Shown here piece after piece: positions 1-7,390 of a stretch of DNA of 21,087 nucleotides (positions are counted from its first letter, which is position 1; each line of letters starts with the position of its first letter). The translations under genes and the position numbers were made by a program. The notes below the pieces were generated by a model that was given only the letters and a program-made list of their open reading frames with translations, made no database searches and was not told where the DNA came from. The DNA comes from a virus: IMG/VR virus record IMGVR_UViG_3300034093_002639, positions 1-21,087 of that record; one strand, 5' to 3'.

Positions 1-1
1 T

Positions 2-406
2 GCGGCCTATTATGAAGCTGAGTTAATCGAAGCAAAACAAGATGTCCGCATAGCGGGTAACATCGAGAAGGCAAGTTCGCAGATGCCCGGCATCGTGGAA
101 GAACGCTTTAATCAACTTCAAGAAATTGAGGGCATCCTTGAGTACTTAAACATTGAACTTCGTAGACTTCGCAGTCAACATTTTCGCAAGTATTTGGAAA
201 ACTATCAACGAGCTTTATCTTCAAGAGACTGTGAAAAGTTTGTTGAAGGTGAAGCTGACGTTGTAGACTTTGAAAAAATTATCAACGACTTTGCCCTACT
301 ACGCAACAAATGGCTAGGCATTATTAAAGCACTCGACCAAAAACAATGGCATCTCAGCAACATTGTTAAACTACGAGTATCAGGCCTAGAAGACGCCAGT
401 CTTTAA
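2..406 (+). CDS. uvsY: UvsY-like recombination mediator, 5' end missing
   Basis: The frame is open from base 2, so the start lies left of the window and at least 134 residues are visible. In T4, UvsY loads the UvsX recombinase onto gp32-covered single-stranded DNA. The visible part is almost entirely helical and highly charged. Its end (a leucine-rich helix, then a Trp, a basic stretch and a final Leu-Arg...Gly-Leu-Glu-Asp) has the pattern of UvsY C-termini, and the length matches the roughly 140-residue family. The UvsW-type helicase 15 kb to the right supports the call, since uvsW and uvsY are neighbours in T4; here a glycan island separates them. I recall similar proteins in marine T4-like phages, but identity to T4 UvsY is low, so another small helical phage protein remains possible. 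Confidence 0.5.
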   Translation, partial: AAYYEAELIEAKQDVRIAGNIEKASSQMPGIVEERFNQLQEIEGILEYLNIELRRLRSQHFRKYLENYQRALSSRDCEKFVEGEADVVDFEKIINDFALLRNKWLGIIKALDQKQWHLSNIVKLRVSGLEDASL

Positions 407-422
407 ATACTAGATAATATAC

Positions 423-438
423 GCAGATAAATATCTGC
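423..438. repeat. 16-bp inverted repeat abutting a start codon
   Basis: Two 7-bp perfect arms (GCAGATA and TATCTGC) are separated by AA, and the repeat ends on the base before the ATG at 439. The late-promoter-like octamer GATAAATA lies inside it. It could be an operator, a small RNA hairpin or a by-product of the promoter sequence. There is no T-run, so it does not look like a rho-independent terminator. Confidence 0.6.
426..433 (+). promoter_or_regulatory. T4-type late promoter (GATAAATA)
   Basis: The octamer differs from the T4 late consensus TATAAATA only at its first base, which varies in marine T4-like phages. It lies in the 32-bp gap between the uvsY-like gene and the first island gene. 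By T4 geometry transcription would start about six bases after the octamer, on or next to the A of the ATG at 439, so the transcript would have almost no leader. No Shine-Dalgarno sequence is present between the octamer and the ATG. Confidence 0.6.
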
Positions 439-1206
439 ATGAAAAAGATTGTTTTAGTCACAGGTGGATTTGATCCCCTTCATTCTGGGCACATTGCCTA
501 CTTCCAAGCAGCAAGAGAACTTGGAGACATGCTCCTTGTAGGTCTTAATTCAGATGCATGGCTTGTTCGTAAAAAAGGTGCAGCCTTTATGCCTCTTTCT
601 GAACGAGCAGCTATCGTAGATAATATTAAATGTGTAGACGGTATTGTTTATGACTTTGACGACGCTGACGGCTCATCCAAAGGCGCTATACTAGACGTTA
701 GAAAACAGTTTCCAGAAGATACGATCATCTTTGCCAACGGCGGCGATAGAACAGATAAGAATATTCCAGAAATGGATATTCAAGACACCAACCTAGAATT
801 TGTGTTTAGTGTAGGTGGCGAGAATAAAATGAATTCTAGTTCCTGGATTCTTCAAGAATGGAAAGCTCCTAAAACCGAACGGCCGTGGGGGTACTATCGT
901 GTTCTACACCAAGACGGAGCAGAAGTAAAAGTAAAAGAGCTTACAGTTAATCCTGGATGTAGTTTATCAATGCAACGCCATCAATATCGTCATGAACATT
1001 GGTTCGTAACTGAAGGAACTGCGACAATTAACACCCTGGATGCAGATGACAATACCGTGATGAAAAACTTTGTGATGAAAAATATGCAGACATATATCAG
1101 TAGAAAGGAATGGCATCAATTGGTTAACAAAAGTGACACCCCGTTAAAAGTTATTGAAATTCAATTTGGTGAACAATGCACCGAAGAGGATATTGAAAGA
1201 AAATGA
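439..1206 (+). CDS. HxGH nucleotidyltransferase fused to phosphomannose-isomerase-type cupin
   Basis: Two domains are joined in 255 residues. Residues 1 to about 135 are a cytidylyltransferase-like domain (RfaE2/TagD class): GGFDPLHSGH at the N-terminus gives the HxGH nucleotide-binding signature, and a GG-x2-K-x-NSSS-x-IL stretch near residue 130 replaces the usual C-terminal ISTS-type motif. Residues from about 145 to the end match the C-terminal cupin of ManC-type mannose-6-phosphate isomerases: ERPWG, then H-x-x-R-x-EHW-x-V-x-x-GTA, then WHQLVN and a closing IEIQFGE...EEDI. The metal-binding His and Glu residues are kept. Such a protein could activate a sugar or polyol phosphate with CTP and isomerise a sugar. 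It is the first gene of the left arm, has a late promoter directly upstream, and overlaps the next gene by 4 bp. Domain assignment is firm; the substrate is unknown. Confidence 0.85.
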   Translation: MKKIVLVTGGFDPLHSGHIAYFQAARELGDMLLVGLNSDAWLVRKKGAAFMPLSERAAIVDNIKCVDGIVYDFDDADGSSKGAILDVRKQFPEDTIIFANGGDRTDKNIPEMDIQDTNLEFVFSVGGENKMNSSSWILQEWKAPKTERPWGYYRVLHQDGAEVKVKELTVNPGCSLSMQRHQYRHEHWFVTEGTATINTLDADDNTVMKNFVMKNMQTYISRKEWHQLVNKSDTPLKVIEIQFGEQCTEEDIERK

Positions 1207-2009
1207 AAAATTGGGTTTTCTTAAGTAAAGATGGAACAGACGAATACATAGGAAAATTAGCAAGATCCTGCGGAGGAAAAATAACATCTACAGATGATTT
1301 TGTCTATGAAGATTCAGACCAACCTATTATACTGCGTGGCATATTAAAACACAAAATAATGAAACGCTGTTGGGATGAAGGTCGCGATTTCTATTACATG
1401 GACACTGGCTATTTTGGCAATGAAGTTAATTCACAAAATCCCAACGGATGGAAATACTGGCATCGCATTGTAAAAAACAATCTGCAACATGATGAAATTG
1501 TATCAAGACCAGATGACCGATGGAAACAATTTAATAAAACTATTGAGCCTTGGAAAAAATCAGGAAGAAAGATTTTAATAGCCAAACCCGATGAAAAGCC
1601 CTGCAAGTTTTATGGAATAGACTTAGAACAATGGACTAGAGACACCGTTGAAACAATTAAAAAATACACAGACAGGCCCGTAGAAATACGTGAACGTGCC
1701 CCTAAGCGCATTGATCGAACAATCGGTAACACACTAAAACAGGCCCTTGATGATGATGTATTTGCGTTAGTAACTTTCAACTCCAATGCTGCTACAGAGG
1801 CAATTATGTATGGCTATCCCGTGTTTGTACTAGCACCCTGCAACGCTGCCAAGCCGGTAGCTGCTACCGATTTGAGTCAAATTGACAAGCCTTACTATCC
1901 GGATCAAGATAAATTATATAGCTGGGCTTGCCATTTAGCCTATGGTCAATTTCATAATGACGAATTACGGACTGGATCTGCATTAACAATGATACAAGGA
2001 AATTTATGA
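1203..2009 (+). CDS. Capsule-synthesis/Kdo-transferase-like protein, copy 1
   Basis: This 268-residue protein is closely related to the C-terminal half of the next gene. Shared blocks are Y-x-DTGYFGN (residues 65-73), the L-x-x-W-x-x-[DE]-T-x-x-TIK-x-YTDRP segment (141-159), TFNS-x-AATEA-x-x-x-G-x-P (191-206) and DLSQI-x-KP. The pattern of a basic-Pro or Arg-rich strand followed by a strand, x-N-S, helix and G-x-P resembles the donor-binding half of capsule biosynthesis/Kdo transferases (Capsule_synth superfamily). It is therefore probably a GT-B type transferase in the cytoplasm, although neither donor nor acceptor can be read. The start codon overlaps the upstream stop as ATGA, and the stop overlaps the next start the same way, so translation is probably coupled. 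Superfamily membership is inference from motif order. Confidence 0.55.
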   Translation: MKNWVFLSKDGTDEYIGKLARSCGGKITSTDDFVYEDSDQPIILRGILKHKIMKRCWDEGRDFYYMDTGYFGNEVNSQNPNGWKYWHRIVKNNLQHDEIVSRPDDRWKQFNKTIEPWKKSGRKILIAKPDEKPCKFYGIDLEQWTRDTVETIKKYTDRPVEIRERAPKRIDRTIGNTLKQALDDDVFALVTFNSNAATEAIMYGYPVFVLAPCNAAKPVAATDLSQIDKPYYPDQDKLYSWACHLAYGQFHNDELRTGSALTMIQGNL

Positions 2010-3658
2010 AAGTTTTTGTTGGATATGATCCACGAGAAGATATCGCTTATCGAGTGTGTGAATACAGTATTAAAGCTAGAAGCCTCGGTGTTGAAGTCAT
2101 TCCTCTCAAACAATCTGAATTAAGAGAAGCAGGCATCTATACTAGACAACCAGATGCGTTGAGTTCAACAGAATTTACATTTACTCGATTTCTCGTACCT
2201 TATCTAACAGGATATAAAGGATGGGCAATTTTTGTCGACTGTGACTTTCTATTCCAATGCGATGTTACAGAAATATTCAATGCGGCCGACGATCGATATG
2301 CCGTTATGTGTGTAAAACATGAGTATACTCCACAGGAAGGCGATAAAATGGACGGCTGTAAACAAATGCCGTATCCGAGAAAAAACTGGAGTTCGATGAT
2401 TCTATGGAATTGTGGCCATCCAGCTAATGCTGAACTAGAACCTCGGGTAGTTAATAACGAAGTCAATCTTGGACAATATTTTCACAGATTCATGTGGCTA
2501 CCTGACGAGTTAATCGGGGAGTTGTCTTATCAATACAATTGGTTAGTAAACTGGTATCACGAACCACAAGACGGTTATGCCAAGGCTATTCATTATACAG
2601 AAGGAGGCCCGTGGTTTGAAAATTATAAACACTGCGAGTACGGGTATCAATGGGCAATTGAACATGCAGCAATGATAGAGTCGTCGAAGAAGGCACCGGC
2701 GTCCGGGCCGTTCGATCATATACCGGCAGATATTGAAACTGTTTTTAAAAAAATATTAAAGTATAGAGTCGACCCATCTGGAGAGATTTATAATACTACC
2801 GTTGACGATGTAATTGAGGATATTAAAATGTTAGACAACAATGCAGCAGTGGCCGTTGACGGCGGCCGTGATCCTAATGACGGTAAAGGTGTAGGTTGGG
2901 ATCCGTATATGGAATCTTTTATTCTCGGCTGTGGCGGACAAATCACAAACTATGATAAAATCGCAGAGTCAACAACCCCTGTGGTATTTAGAGGTATTAC
3001 TAAAGCTAAACACATGCGAGCGTGTGAAGAAAACGATCGAGATTACTATTATATTGACACTGGATATTTTGGCAACGTTCGTAAAAAATTCTTCCATAGA
3101 ATCACCAAGAATGCCATGCAGAATACTGGGCCTGTTATTGAAAGACCGTTTGATCGATTAGAAGCAACAGGATGGCATCGTAGTAAATTTAAAAAAGGAA
3201 AAAACATTTTATTGTGTCCACCAAGTGCAAAAGCTATGAGTGCATTTGGCCTAGATCTTGAAACGTGGATGCAAGAAACTATTGCAACAATTAAAACATA
3301 CACTGATCGACCTATTATAGTTAGAAATAAAGTTAGTCGTCGTGAGAGAACAGCAACAGACACCATGGAGATGGCTTTGTCCAGGGATATTCATTGTTTA
3401 GTGACATTTAATAGCATTGCTGCAACTGAGGCAGTATTGTTAGGTAAGCCAGCGTTTACTCTCGGGCCTAATGCTGCACATGCTGTTAGTTTATCGGATC
3501 TTTCACAGATTGAAAAACCAAAAATTCCAACAGCAGAAGAAGTTGAAGCCTGGGCAGCTCATCTGTCATACTGTCAGTTTTCGGAAGCAGAAATGAGGGA
3601 CGGCACTGCTTGGAGAATCTTAAACGATGATGATGTGACTCTCTGGCAACCCGAGTAA
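2006..3658 (+). CDS. GT-A glycosyltransferase fused to Kdo-transferase-like domain, copy 2
   Basis: This 550-residue protein has two parts. Residues 1 to about 225 look like a GT-A fold glycosyltransferase of the kind common in marine myoviruses: MKVFVGYDPRE at the start, R61-F at the helix before the acceptor, and FVDCDFLF with DCD at 78-80 as the metal and nucleotide-sugar DxD motif. A linker (about 225-298) rich in Ala, Asp and Lys follows. Residues 299-540 are a paralogue of the whole preceding protein, with YYYIDTGYFGN at 347-357 and TFNSIAATEA at 467-476. The simplest history is duplication of the preceding gene and fusion to the transferase. Two linked transfer reactions in one chain are likely. 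It overlaps the preceding gene by 4 bp and is followed after 8 bp by the next gene. Confidence 0.75.
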   Translation: MKVFVGYDPREDIAYRVCEYSIKARSLGVEVIPLKQSELREAGIYTRQPDALSSTEFTFTRFLVPYLTGYKGWAIFVDCDFLFQCDVTEIFNAADDRYAVMCVKHEYTPQEGDKMDGCKQMPYPRKNWSSMILWNCGHPANAELEPRVVNNEVNLGQYFHRFMWLPDELIGELSYQYNWLVNWYHEPQDGYAKAIHYTEGGPWFENYKHCEYGYQWAIEHAAMIESSKKAPASGPFDHIPADIETVFKKILKYRVDPSGEIYNTTVDDVIEDIKMLDNNAAVAVDGGRDPNDGKGVGWDPYMESFILGCGGQITNYDKIAESTTPVVFRGITKAKHMRACEENDRDYYYIDTGYFGNVRKKFFHRITKNAMQNTGPVIERPFDRLEATGWHRSKFKKGKNILLCPPSAKAMSAFGLDLETWMQETIATIKTYTDRPIIVRNKVSRRERTATDTMEMALSRDIHCLVTFNSIAATEAVLLGKPAFTLGPNAAHAVSLSDLSQIEKPKIPTAEEVEAWAAHLSYCQFSEAEMRDGTAWRILNDDDVTLWQPE

Positions 3659-3666
3659 GGATAATA

Positions 3667-4566
3667 ATGTTCGACGTTGTTGTTTACCTAAGTTCCTTAC
3701 ATAAACAAACACCTGGTAGAAAGGTGGATACTCTTACAGCATTTGCTGACGGGGCAAGGCTGCAAGGAGCTCGTGTACACATTGAAACTCGATACACTAT
3801 CCAGTCTGCAAAATTAGCTGTCATCCTTGGCTGGCCAAGTCCAATCCAAACAACTGAAAATATTAAATTACGTGCTAAGATAGTCGAGCATCAGAGGCAG
3901 CAAAACAATCACATCATGGCCATAGACGCTAACTGTTTCAAATTCAAAGATCTTGACAGCAAATATCTAAGATACAGTATCAACGGTGTTGATTACGATT
4001 CCAGCGAATACGCTAATAAAAACTCTGACTCTTCTCGTTGGGATATTTTATCCAGTGATATTGGACTAGAAATGAAAGACTGGAAACGACACGGAGAATA
4101 TATTTTATTCTTAGTGCAACGTGACGGCGGATGGAGTATGAAAGGTCAAAGTCCTGTAGAATGGACAAGACAAAAAATAGAAGCAGTAAGAAAAGTATCT
4201 AATCTTCCAATTGTGCTTAGACCGCATCCAGGAAAAATAGCAGATCTAAGACCACTGTTACGGCCCGGAGTAACAATCAGCGACAGCACCAAGATTCCGA
4301 TAGAACACGATCTAAGACGTGCCAAGGCAGCATTTGTGTTTAACAGCAGTAGCGGAGTTGCATCAATCTTAGAAGGTGTTCCGTTATGGGTTGATGACAG
4401 CAGTAGTGTGTGTTGGGATGTTGCCAATTATAACATCGGAGATATTGATCATTCAAAGCAACCCGATAGAAGCCAGTGGATTAATGATCTTGCTGCGTGT
4501 CATTGGACTGATCAAGAAAGTCGACAAGGCCTTGTTTACAAACAGTTCTTGCCTTACTTAACGTAG
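3667..4566 (+). CDS. Capsule-synthesis/Kdo-transferase-like protein, copy 3
   Basis: This 299-residue protein shares the C-terminal architecture of the two preceding genes but is more diverged. Residues 182-190 read IVLRPHPGK, the RPHP motif typical of capsule Kdo transferases; residues 224-239 (VFNSSSGVASILEGVP) match the strand, x-N-S, helix, G-x-P signature; the tail has the family's PDRSQW...W-T...R-x-G pattern. The N-terminal third (residues 1-60) could hold the acceptor-side Rossmann half. A TAAGGA ribosome site at 3657-3662 overlaps the previous stop and sits a few bases before the ATG. The last 9 bases overlap, stop against stop, the leftward gene 4558-5340. Confidence 0.6.
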   Translation: MFDVVVYLSSLHKQTPGRKVDTLTAFADGARLQGARVHIETRYTIQSAKLAVILGWPSPIQTTENIKLRAKIVEHQRQQNNHIMAIDANCFKFKDLDSKYLRYSINGVDYDSSEYANKNSDSSRWDILSSDIGLEMKDWKRHGEYILFLVQRDGGWSMKGQSPVEWTRQKIEAVRKVSNLPIVLRPHPGKIADLRPLLRPGVTISDSTKIPIEHDLRRAKAAFVFNSSSGVASILEGVPLWVDDSSSVCWDVANYNIGDIDHSKQPDRSQWINDLAACHWTDQESRQGLVYKQFLPYLT

Positions 4567-5340
4567 TTTACCAATCGCAGTATCTAGTGCATCACTGATG
4601 TGCTGTATTGGAAATACTGAAAATAATTTATCAACATTCATAACACAATTAGATCTTGGAGCAACTGTGGCGGCTTTAAATTCATCTCTGGTAAACCATT
4701 CTTTATCTAATTCAAGTTTATCAGCAACCTGTTTAGTAGTAGCAGATCCCGGGTTACAAACATTGTAAATTCCACTGGCAGGTTTATTCACTGCAAAGTA
4801 CACAGCTACCTTGGCCACATCAACTATGTAACTAAATGAGTTTTCATAGTCAATTAATTTTTGATAGTTTGATAGTTTTGTAAAAATATTCTTGGGTTCA
4901 TGTGTGTCGCCAAATGGCATGCGGATTCTTAGCAGATATGATTTGTTAAGATACGGAGTCATTAATTCTTGAAACAACGCCTTCGACCCACTGTAAAAAG
5001 ATCCATTATTAAAATCAAAATTAGGAGCATCATCCTCAGTCCACCCGCCGGATTTGTAACCAGTGTATACACATCCGCTGGTGATATGCACGATAGGGGT
5101 AACGGGATTCGCAACTTCTAATTGCAATGGAAATACTACATTGCCATTGATGGTTTCTTGTTTATATTGTTCACAGGCATCGACATTGGGTGAACCTGTG
5201 TAGCCAGCAGCATTGATGATTGCCGTTGTACCAGCGGGAACTATCTGGGAGTGTCCAATCCATGTGTGATGAATATTTTGATCTTCTAATTCTTTTTTAA
5301 TCTGCGTCCCAACATACCCGTGTCCGATTAATGTAATCAT
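4558..5340 (-). CDS. Extended SDR: sugar-nucleotide reductase/epimerase (RmlD/GalE-like)
   Basis: The protein has 260 residues. GHGYVG at 6-11 is the glycine-rich NAD(P)-binding loop, INAAGYTG at 42-49 follows the fourth strand, S88 lies in HITSGCVY, and Y116 and K120 form the YxxxK catalytic pair in YSGSK. Later, ...SYIVDVAKVAVYF and GIYNVCNPG are typical of the dTDP-4-dehydrorhamnose reductase/NAD-dependent epimerase family. It is somewhat shorter than the usual 290-330 residues. It would reduce or epimerise a nucleotide-activated sugar in the cytoplasm. As the last gene of the leftward island operon, it overlaps its upstream neighbour by 4 bp (ATGA) and converges on the rightward gene with a 9-bp overlap. 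Fold and family are clear; the substrate is not. Confidence 0.85.
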   Translation of the reverse strand: MITLIGHGYVGTQIKKELEDQNIHHTWIGHSQIVPAGTTAIINAAGYTGSPNVDACEQYKQETINGNVVFPLQLEVANPVTPIVHITSGCVYTGYKSGGWTEDDAPNFDFNNGSFYSGSKALFQELMTPYLNKSYLLRIRMPFGDTHEPKNIFTKLSNYQKLIDYENSFSYIVDVAKVAVYFAVNKPASGIYNVCNPGSATTKQVADKLELDKEWFTRDEFKAATVAPRSNCVMNVDKLFSVFPIQHISDALDTAIGKLR

Positions 5341-5825
5341 AGTGCGTCTCTTGATTTTATCAATTCGGGAGAATACTGTGGCAATGCCTCGACATTATTG
5401 AGATCTTTGGCATTTTCTAACTTTGCTGTTCTAGCACGTAACTCGCTGGAAGAATACTTGTGACCACGTTTATGGTAGTGCAATTCTATTCCCACGTCCA
5501 TACAATACTGTTTACCTGTGAAATCTCTATTTAAATATTCTTCACTTAAAAATCTAATATGGATTGTCTGTGTTTGTAACAACTGTAATAGATCAAATTC
5601 AGTTTCGTAGATTAAAATTTCATCAACATACTTGCAGGCCTGAAGCTGAACATATCGTTCATATGCACTTTGCACCGGTTTATTTTTTGAACCAGGACGA
5701 TCGACGGTTGGATCGATCTGTAGAGCAACTATGAGATAGTCGCATAATTCTTTCTCCATTTTTAACATTGTTACATGTCCAGCATGTAACAAATCAAAAC
5801 TACTGCAATTAAATCCTATTTTCAT
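5337..5825 (-). CDS. TagD-like cytidylyltransferase
   Basis: This 162-residue protein is of the glycerol-3-phosphate/ADP-heptose nucleotidyltransferase class. FDLLHAGHV carries the HxGH nucleotide-binding signature, RYVQLQACKYVDE matches the R-x-x-x-V-x-x-x-x-x-VDE block, and SSSELRAR near residue 130 stands for the C-terminal ISTS-x-I motif. These enzymes transfer CMP or AMP from a nucleoside triphosphate to a phosphorylated sugar or polyol. I chose the ATG at 5825 because AGGAGAA lies 7 bases before it; a TTG at 5831 would be too close to that site. Its stop overlaps the SDR start by 4 bp. The 48 bp before it, to 5874, is the only clear gap inside the leftward operon. The substrate is unknown. 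Confidence 0.85.
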   Translation of the reverse strand: MKIGFNCSSFDLLHAGHVTMLKMEKELCDYLIVALQIDPTVDRPGSKNKPVQSAYERYVQLQACKYVDEILIYETEFDLLQLLQTQTIHIRFLSEEYLNRDFTGKQYCMDVGIELHYHKRGHKYSSSELRARTAKLENAKDLNNVEALPQYSPELIKSRDAL

Positions 5826-5832
5826 CTGCAAG

Positions 5833-5839
5833 TTCTCCT
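5833..5839 (-). promoter_or_regulatory. Strong ribosome binding site fixing the cytidylyltransferase start
   Basis: Read on the minus strand this is AGGAGAA, 7 bases from the ATG at 5825 and only 1 base from an in-frame TTG at 5831. It supports the ATG and is the strongest Shine-Dalgarno sequence I noticed in the leftward operon, where most genes rely on overlap. Confidence 0.7.
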
Positions 5840-5873
5840 AACTCTACACTTTGTAAGTAACACTCACTGGGCA

Positions 5874-6548
5874 TTATAATTTTCCTATAAACTTTTTATT
5901 ATTCGCCACCCACTGTTGAGCAGCTTCTGACTTATAATATTCACTGGTCCAGTCACTGTATATTTGCCAGTTGTTCGGAACATCATAGTCTTTTCTTATA
6001 AGATACATTTGACAACTAACGCTAACGGCTCTAGCATCTGGTGCTAGAATATATTTAAACATTACATTACCACTCTTATGTTTAGGACCATTCAGTCTAG
6101 TAACAATAGATTCTTCAGAGTCTAATCTAGATTTTTTTGCAATAACAACAAAGTCAGTTATTTTTTTCGTTGCACTAGCATCTAATCTTTCGTGTAGCTT
6201 ATCATAATGATTCTTAAAATCCACTCCCATGAATGCTACATCATTGTTGTCATTTACAATTTCGTCTAGTTCGCTTAGAATTACCGGCATTGAATTATTT
6301 GTAAACCAAGTGTCAGTTCTAAGTTTAATAATAATATCTTCATTGACTTGTTTTACTGCCTGTAAGAAATCCCATACTTGGACCCCACCACTGGATTGAA
6401 ATGGTCCTGTTGTGCTAGGGCCCGGTCTAGTAAAGTCGTAGACGTTCATTTCATATTTTGTTCTAAACAACTCAAATAATCTGTCATGATTAGTCCGAGA
6501 AGTTTTATCAAATTTTCGTTGACCGATGTATACTACGGCAATTGCCAT
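5874..6548 (-). CDS. Probable glycosyltransferase, duplicated pair member B
   Basis: This 224-residue protein is paralogous to the gene just upstream (6533-7390). Shared blocks are NHDRLF (20-25), GGVQVWDF (54-61), KLRTDTWFTNNS (75-86) and C-Q-x-x-LIRK-x-Y near the C-terminus. The order of a short Rossmann-like start, a helix, then a strand ending in R-T-D resembles WavE/GT-A type transferases in which the aspartate after Arg-Thr acts like a DxD motif, but I could not confirm that family. It starts inside the end of its paralogue (16-bp overlap) and is followed by a 48-bp gap. It is 61 residues shorter than the partner, mainly between residues 41 and 54 and at the C-terminus. A role in transferring a sugar in the island pathway is inference. 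Confidence 0.5.
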   Translation of the reverse strand: MAIAVVYIGQRKFDKTSRTNHDRLFELFRTKYEMNVYDFTRPGPSTTGPFQSSGGVQVWDFLQAVKQVNEDIIIKLRTDTWFTNNSMPVILSELDEIVNDNNDVAFMGVDFKNHYDKLHERLDASATKKITDFVVIAKKSRLDSEESIVTRLNGPKHKSGNVMFKYILAPDARAVSVSCQMYLIRKDYDVPNNWQIYSDWTSEYYKSEAAQQWVANNKKFIGKL

Positions 6549-7390
6549 CTTTTGAAATCCTCAATATTTAAATCCTGCGCTTCCCATCCTTGTTGACTTC
6601 TCCACCAATTAACTGCATCTTGCATAGGGTGAGGAATTATAAAAGTTTTCTTTCCTATTTCGGATTTATCATCTAAAATGTAACTTTGTATATAGTCCTT
6701 GCAAACTTCATTATCACCGGGATATGAAGTATATGTTTTTCTAATTAACCATGTTTGACATAATATTCTAAAGGCATTGACGTCTTGAAAATTAAAATGT
6801 TCAGTTTTTGTCATAGGAATCAACAGTTTAAAAAGATTGTTACCGCTGCGACGTTTTTTTGGTGAAAGTGAAATAATGTAGTCTATGACTTCATTACCAG
6901 GCTTTAGTTGAGATCTGTTTGCTACAATTGCAAAATCCTGCACACCGCCAGGAACTCCGTCTATGACAACCATTTTGTGATAGATCTTTCCAGCATTTTC
7001 ATGGATCCAATCACTACCAAAAAAAGCCATATCTGTTTTGCCTACAAGGATTTTTTTCATCTCTTCACATATGATAGAAATACTAGAGTCAGTGAACCAA
7101 ACGTCTGTGCGTAATCTCATCACATATGGTTCCGTGGTACGTTCACAACTTCTGTAAAAATCCCAGACCTGAATGCCGCCGCCTTGTCCTCGACGATATG
7201 CATTGTCAAGATTGGGGTCACCTTCTTCAAAAGGACAAACACCTCGATCAGGGTCGTCTTTGGTAAACCAATAGACGGTAATATCTATAATTTCTTTAAG
7301 ACGATCAAACAGTCGTTGATGATTTTGTTTGACAATTTCTAAGTTATGTCTTTTATCACCGGTATAAAATATTGCCAGTTTTTCTTTCAT
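6533..7390 (-). CDS. Probable glycosyltransferase, duplicated pair member A
   Basis: This 285-residue protein carries the same blocks as its downstream paralogue: NHQRLFDRL (23-31), GGGIQVWDF (70-78), RLRTDVWFTDSS (92-103), a conserved FAIVANRSQL segment and CQTWLIRKTY. The R-L-R-T-D strand and the following W-F-T could form the nucleotide-sugar site of a GT-A like transferase (WavE-like by pattern only). Extra sequence at 45-68 (Asp- and Gly-rich) and a longer Trp-rich tail distinguish it from the partner. Its ATG overlaps the stop of the nucleotidyltransferase-phosphatase gene by 4 bp. No signal peptide or membrane segment is visible, so it is probably cytoplasmic. Confidence 0.5.
   Translation of the reverse strand: MKEKLAIFYTGDKRHNLEIVKQNHQRLFDRLKEIIDITVYWFTKDDPDRGVCPFEEGDPNLDNAYRRGQGGGIQVWDFYRSCERTTEPYVMRLRTDVWFTDSSISIICEEMKKILVGKTDMAFFGSDWIHENAGKIYHKMVVIDGVPGGVQDFAIVANRSQLKPGNEVIDYIISLSPKKRRSGNNLFKLLIPMTKTEHFNFQDVNAFRILCQTWLIRKTYTSYPGDNEVCKDYIQSYILDDKSEIGKKTFIIPHPMQDAVNWWRSQQGWEAQDLNIEDFKRWQLP

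Noticed and set aside
2200-2466. Minus-strand open frame opposite the glycosyltransferase fusion
   Set aside because: It is a shadow of a gene with clear DxD and paralogue motifs; its product has no recognisable pattern or start signal.
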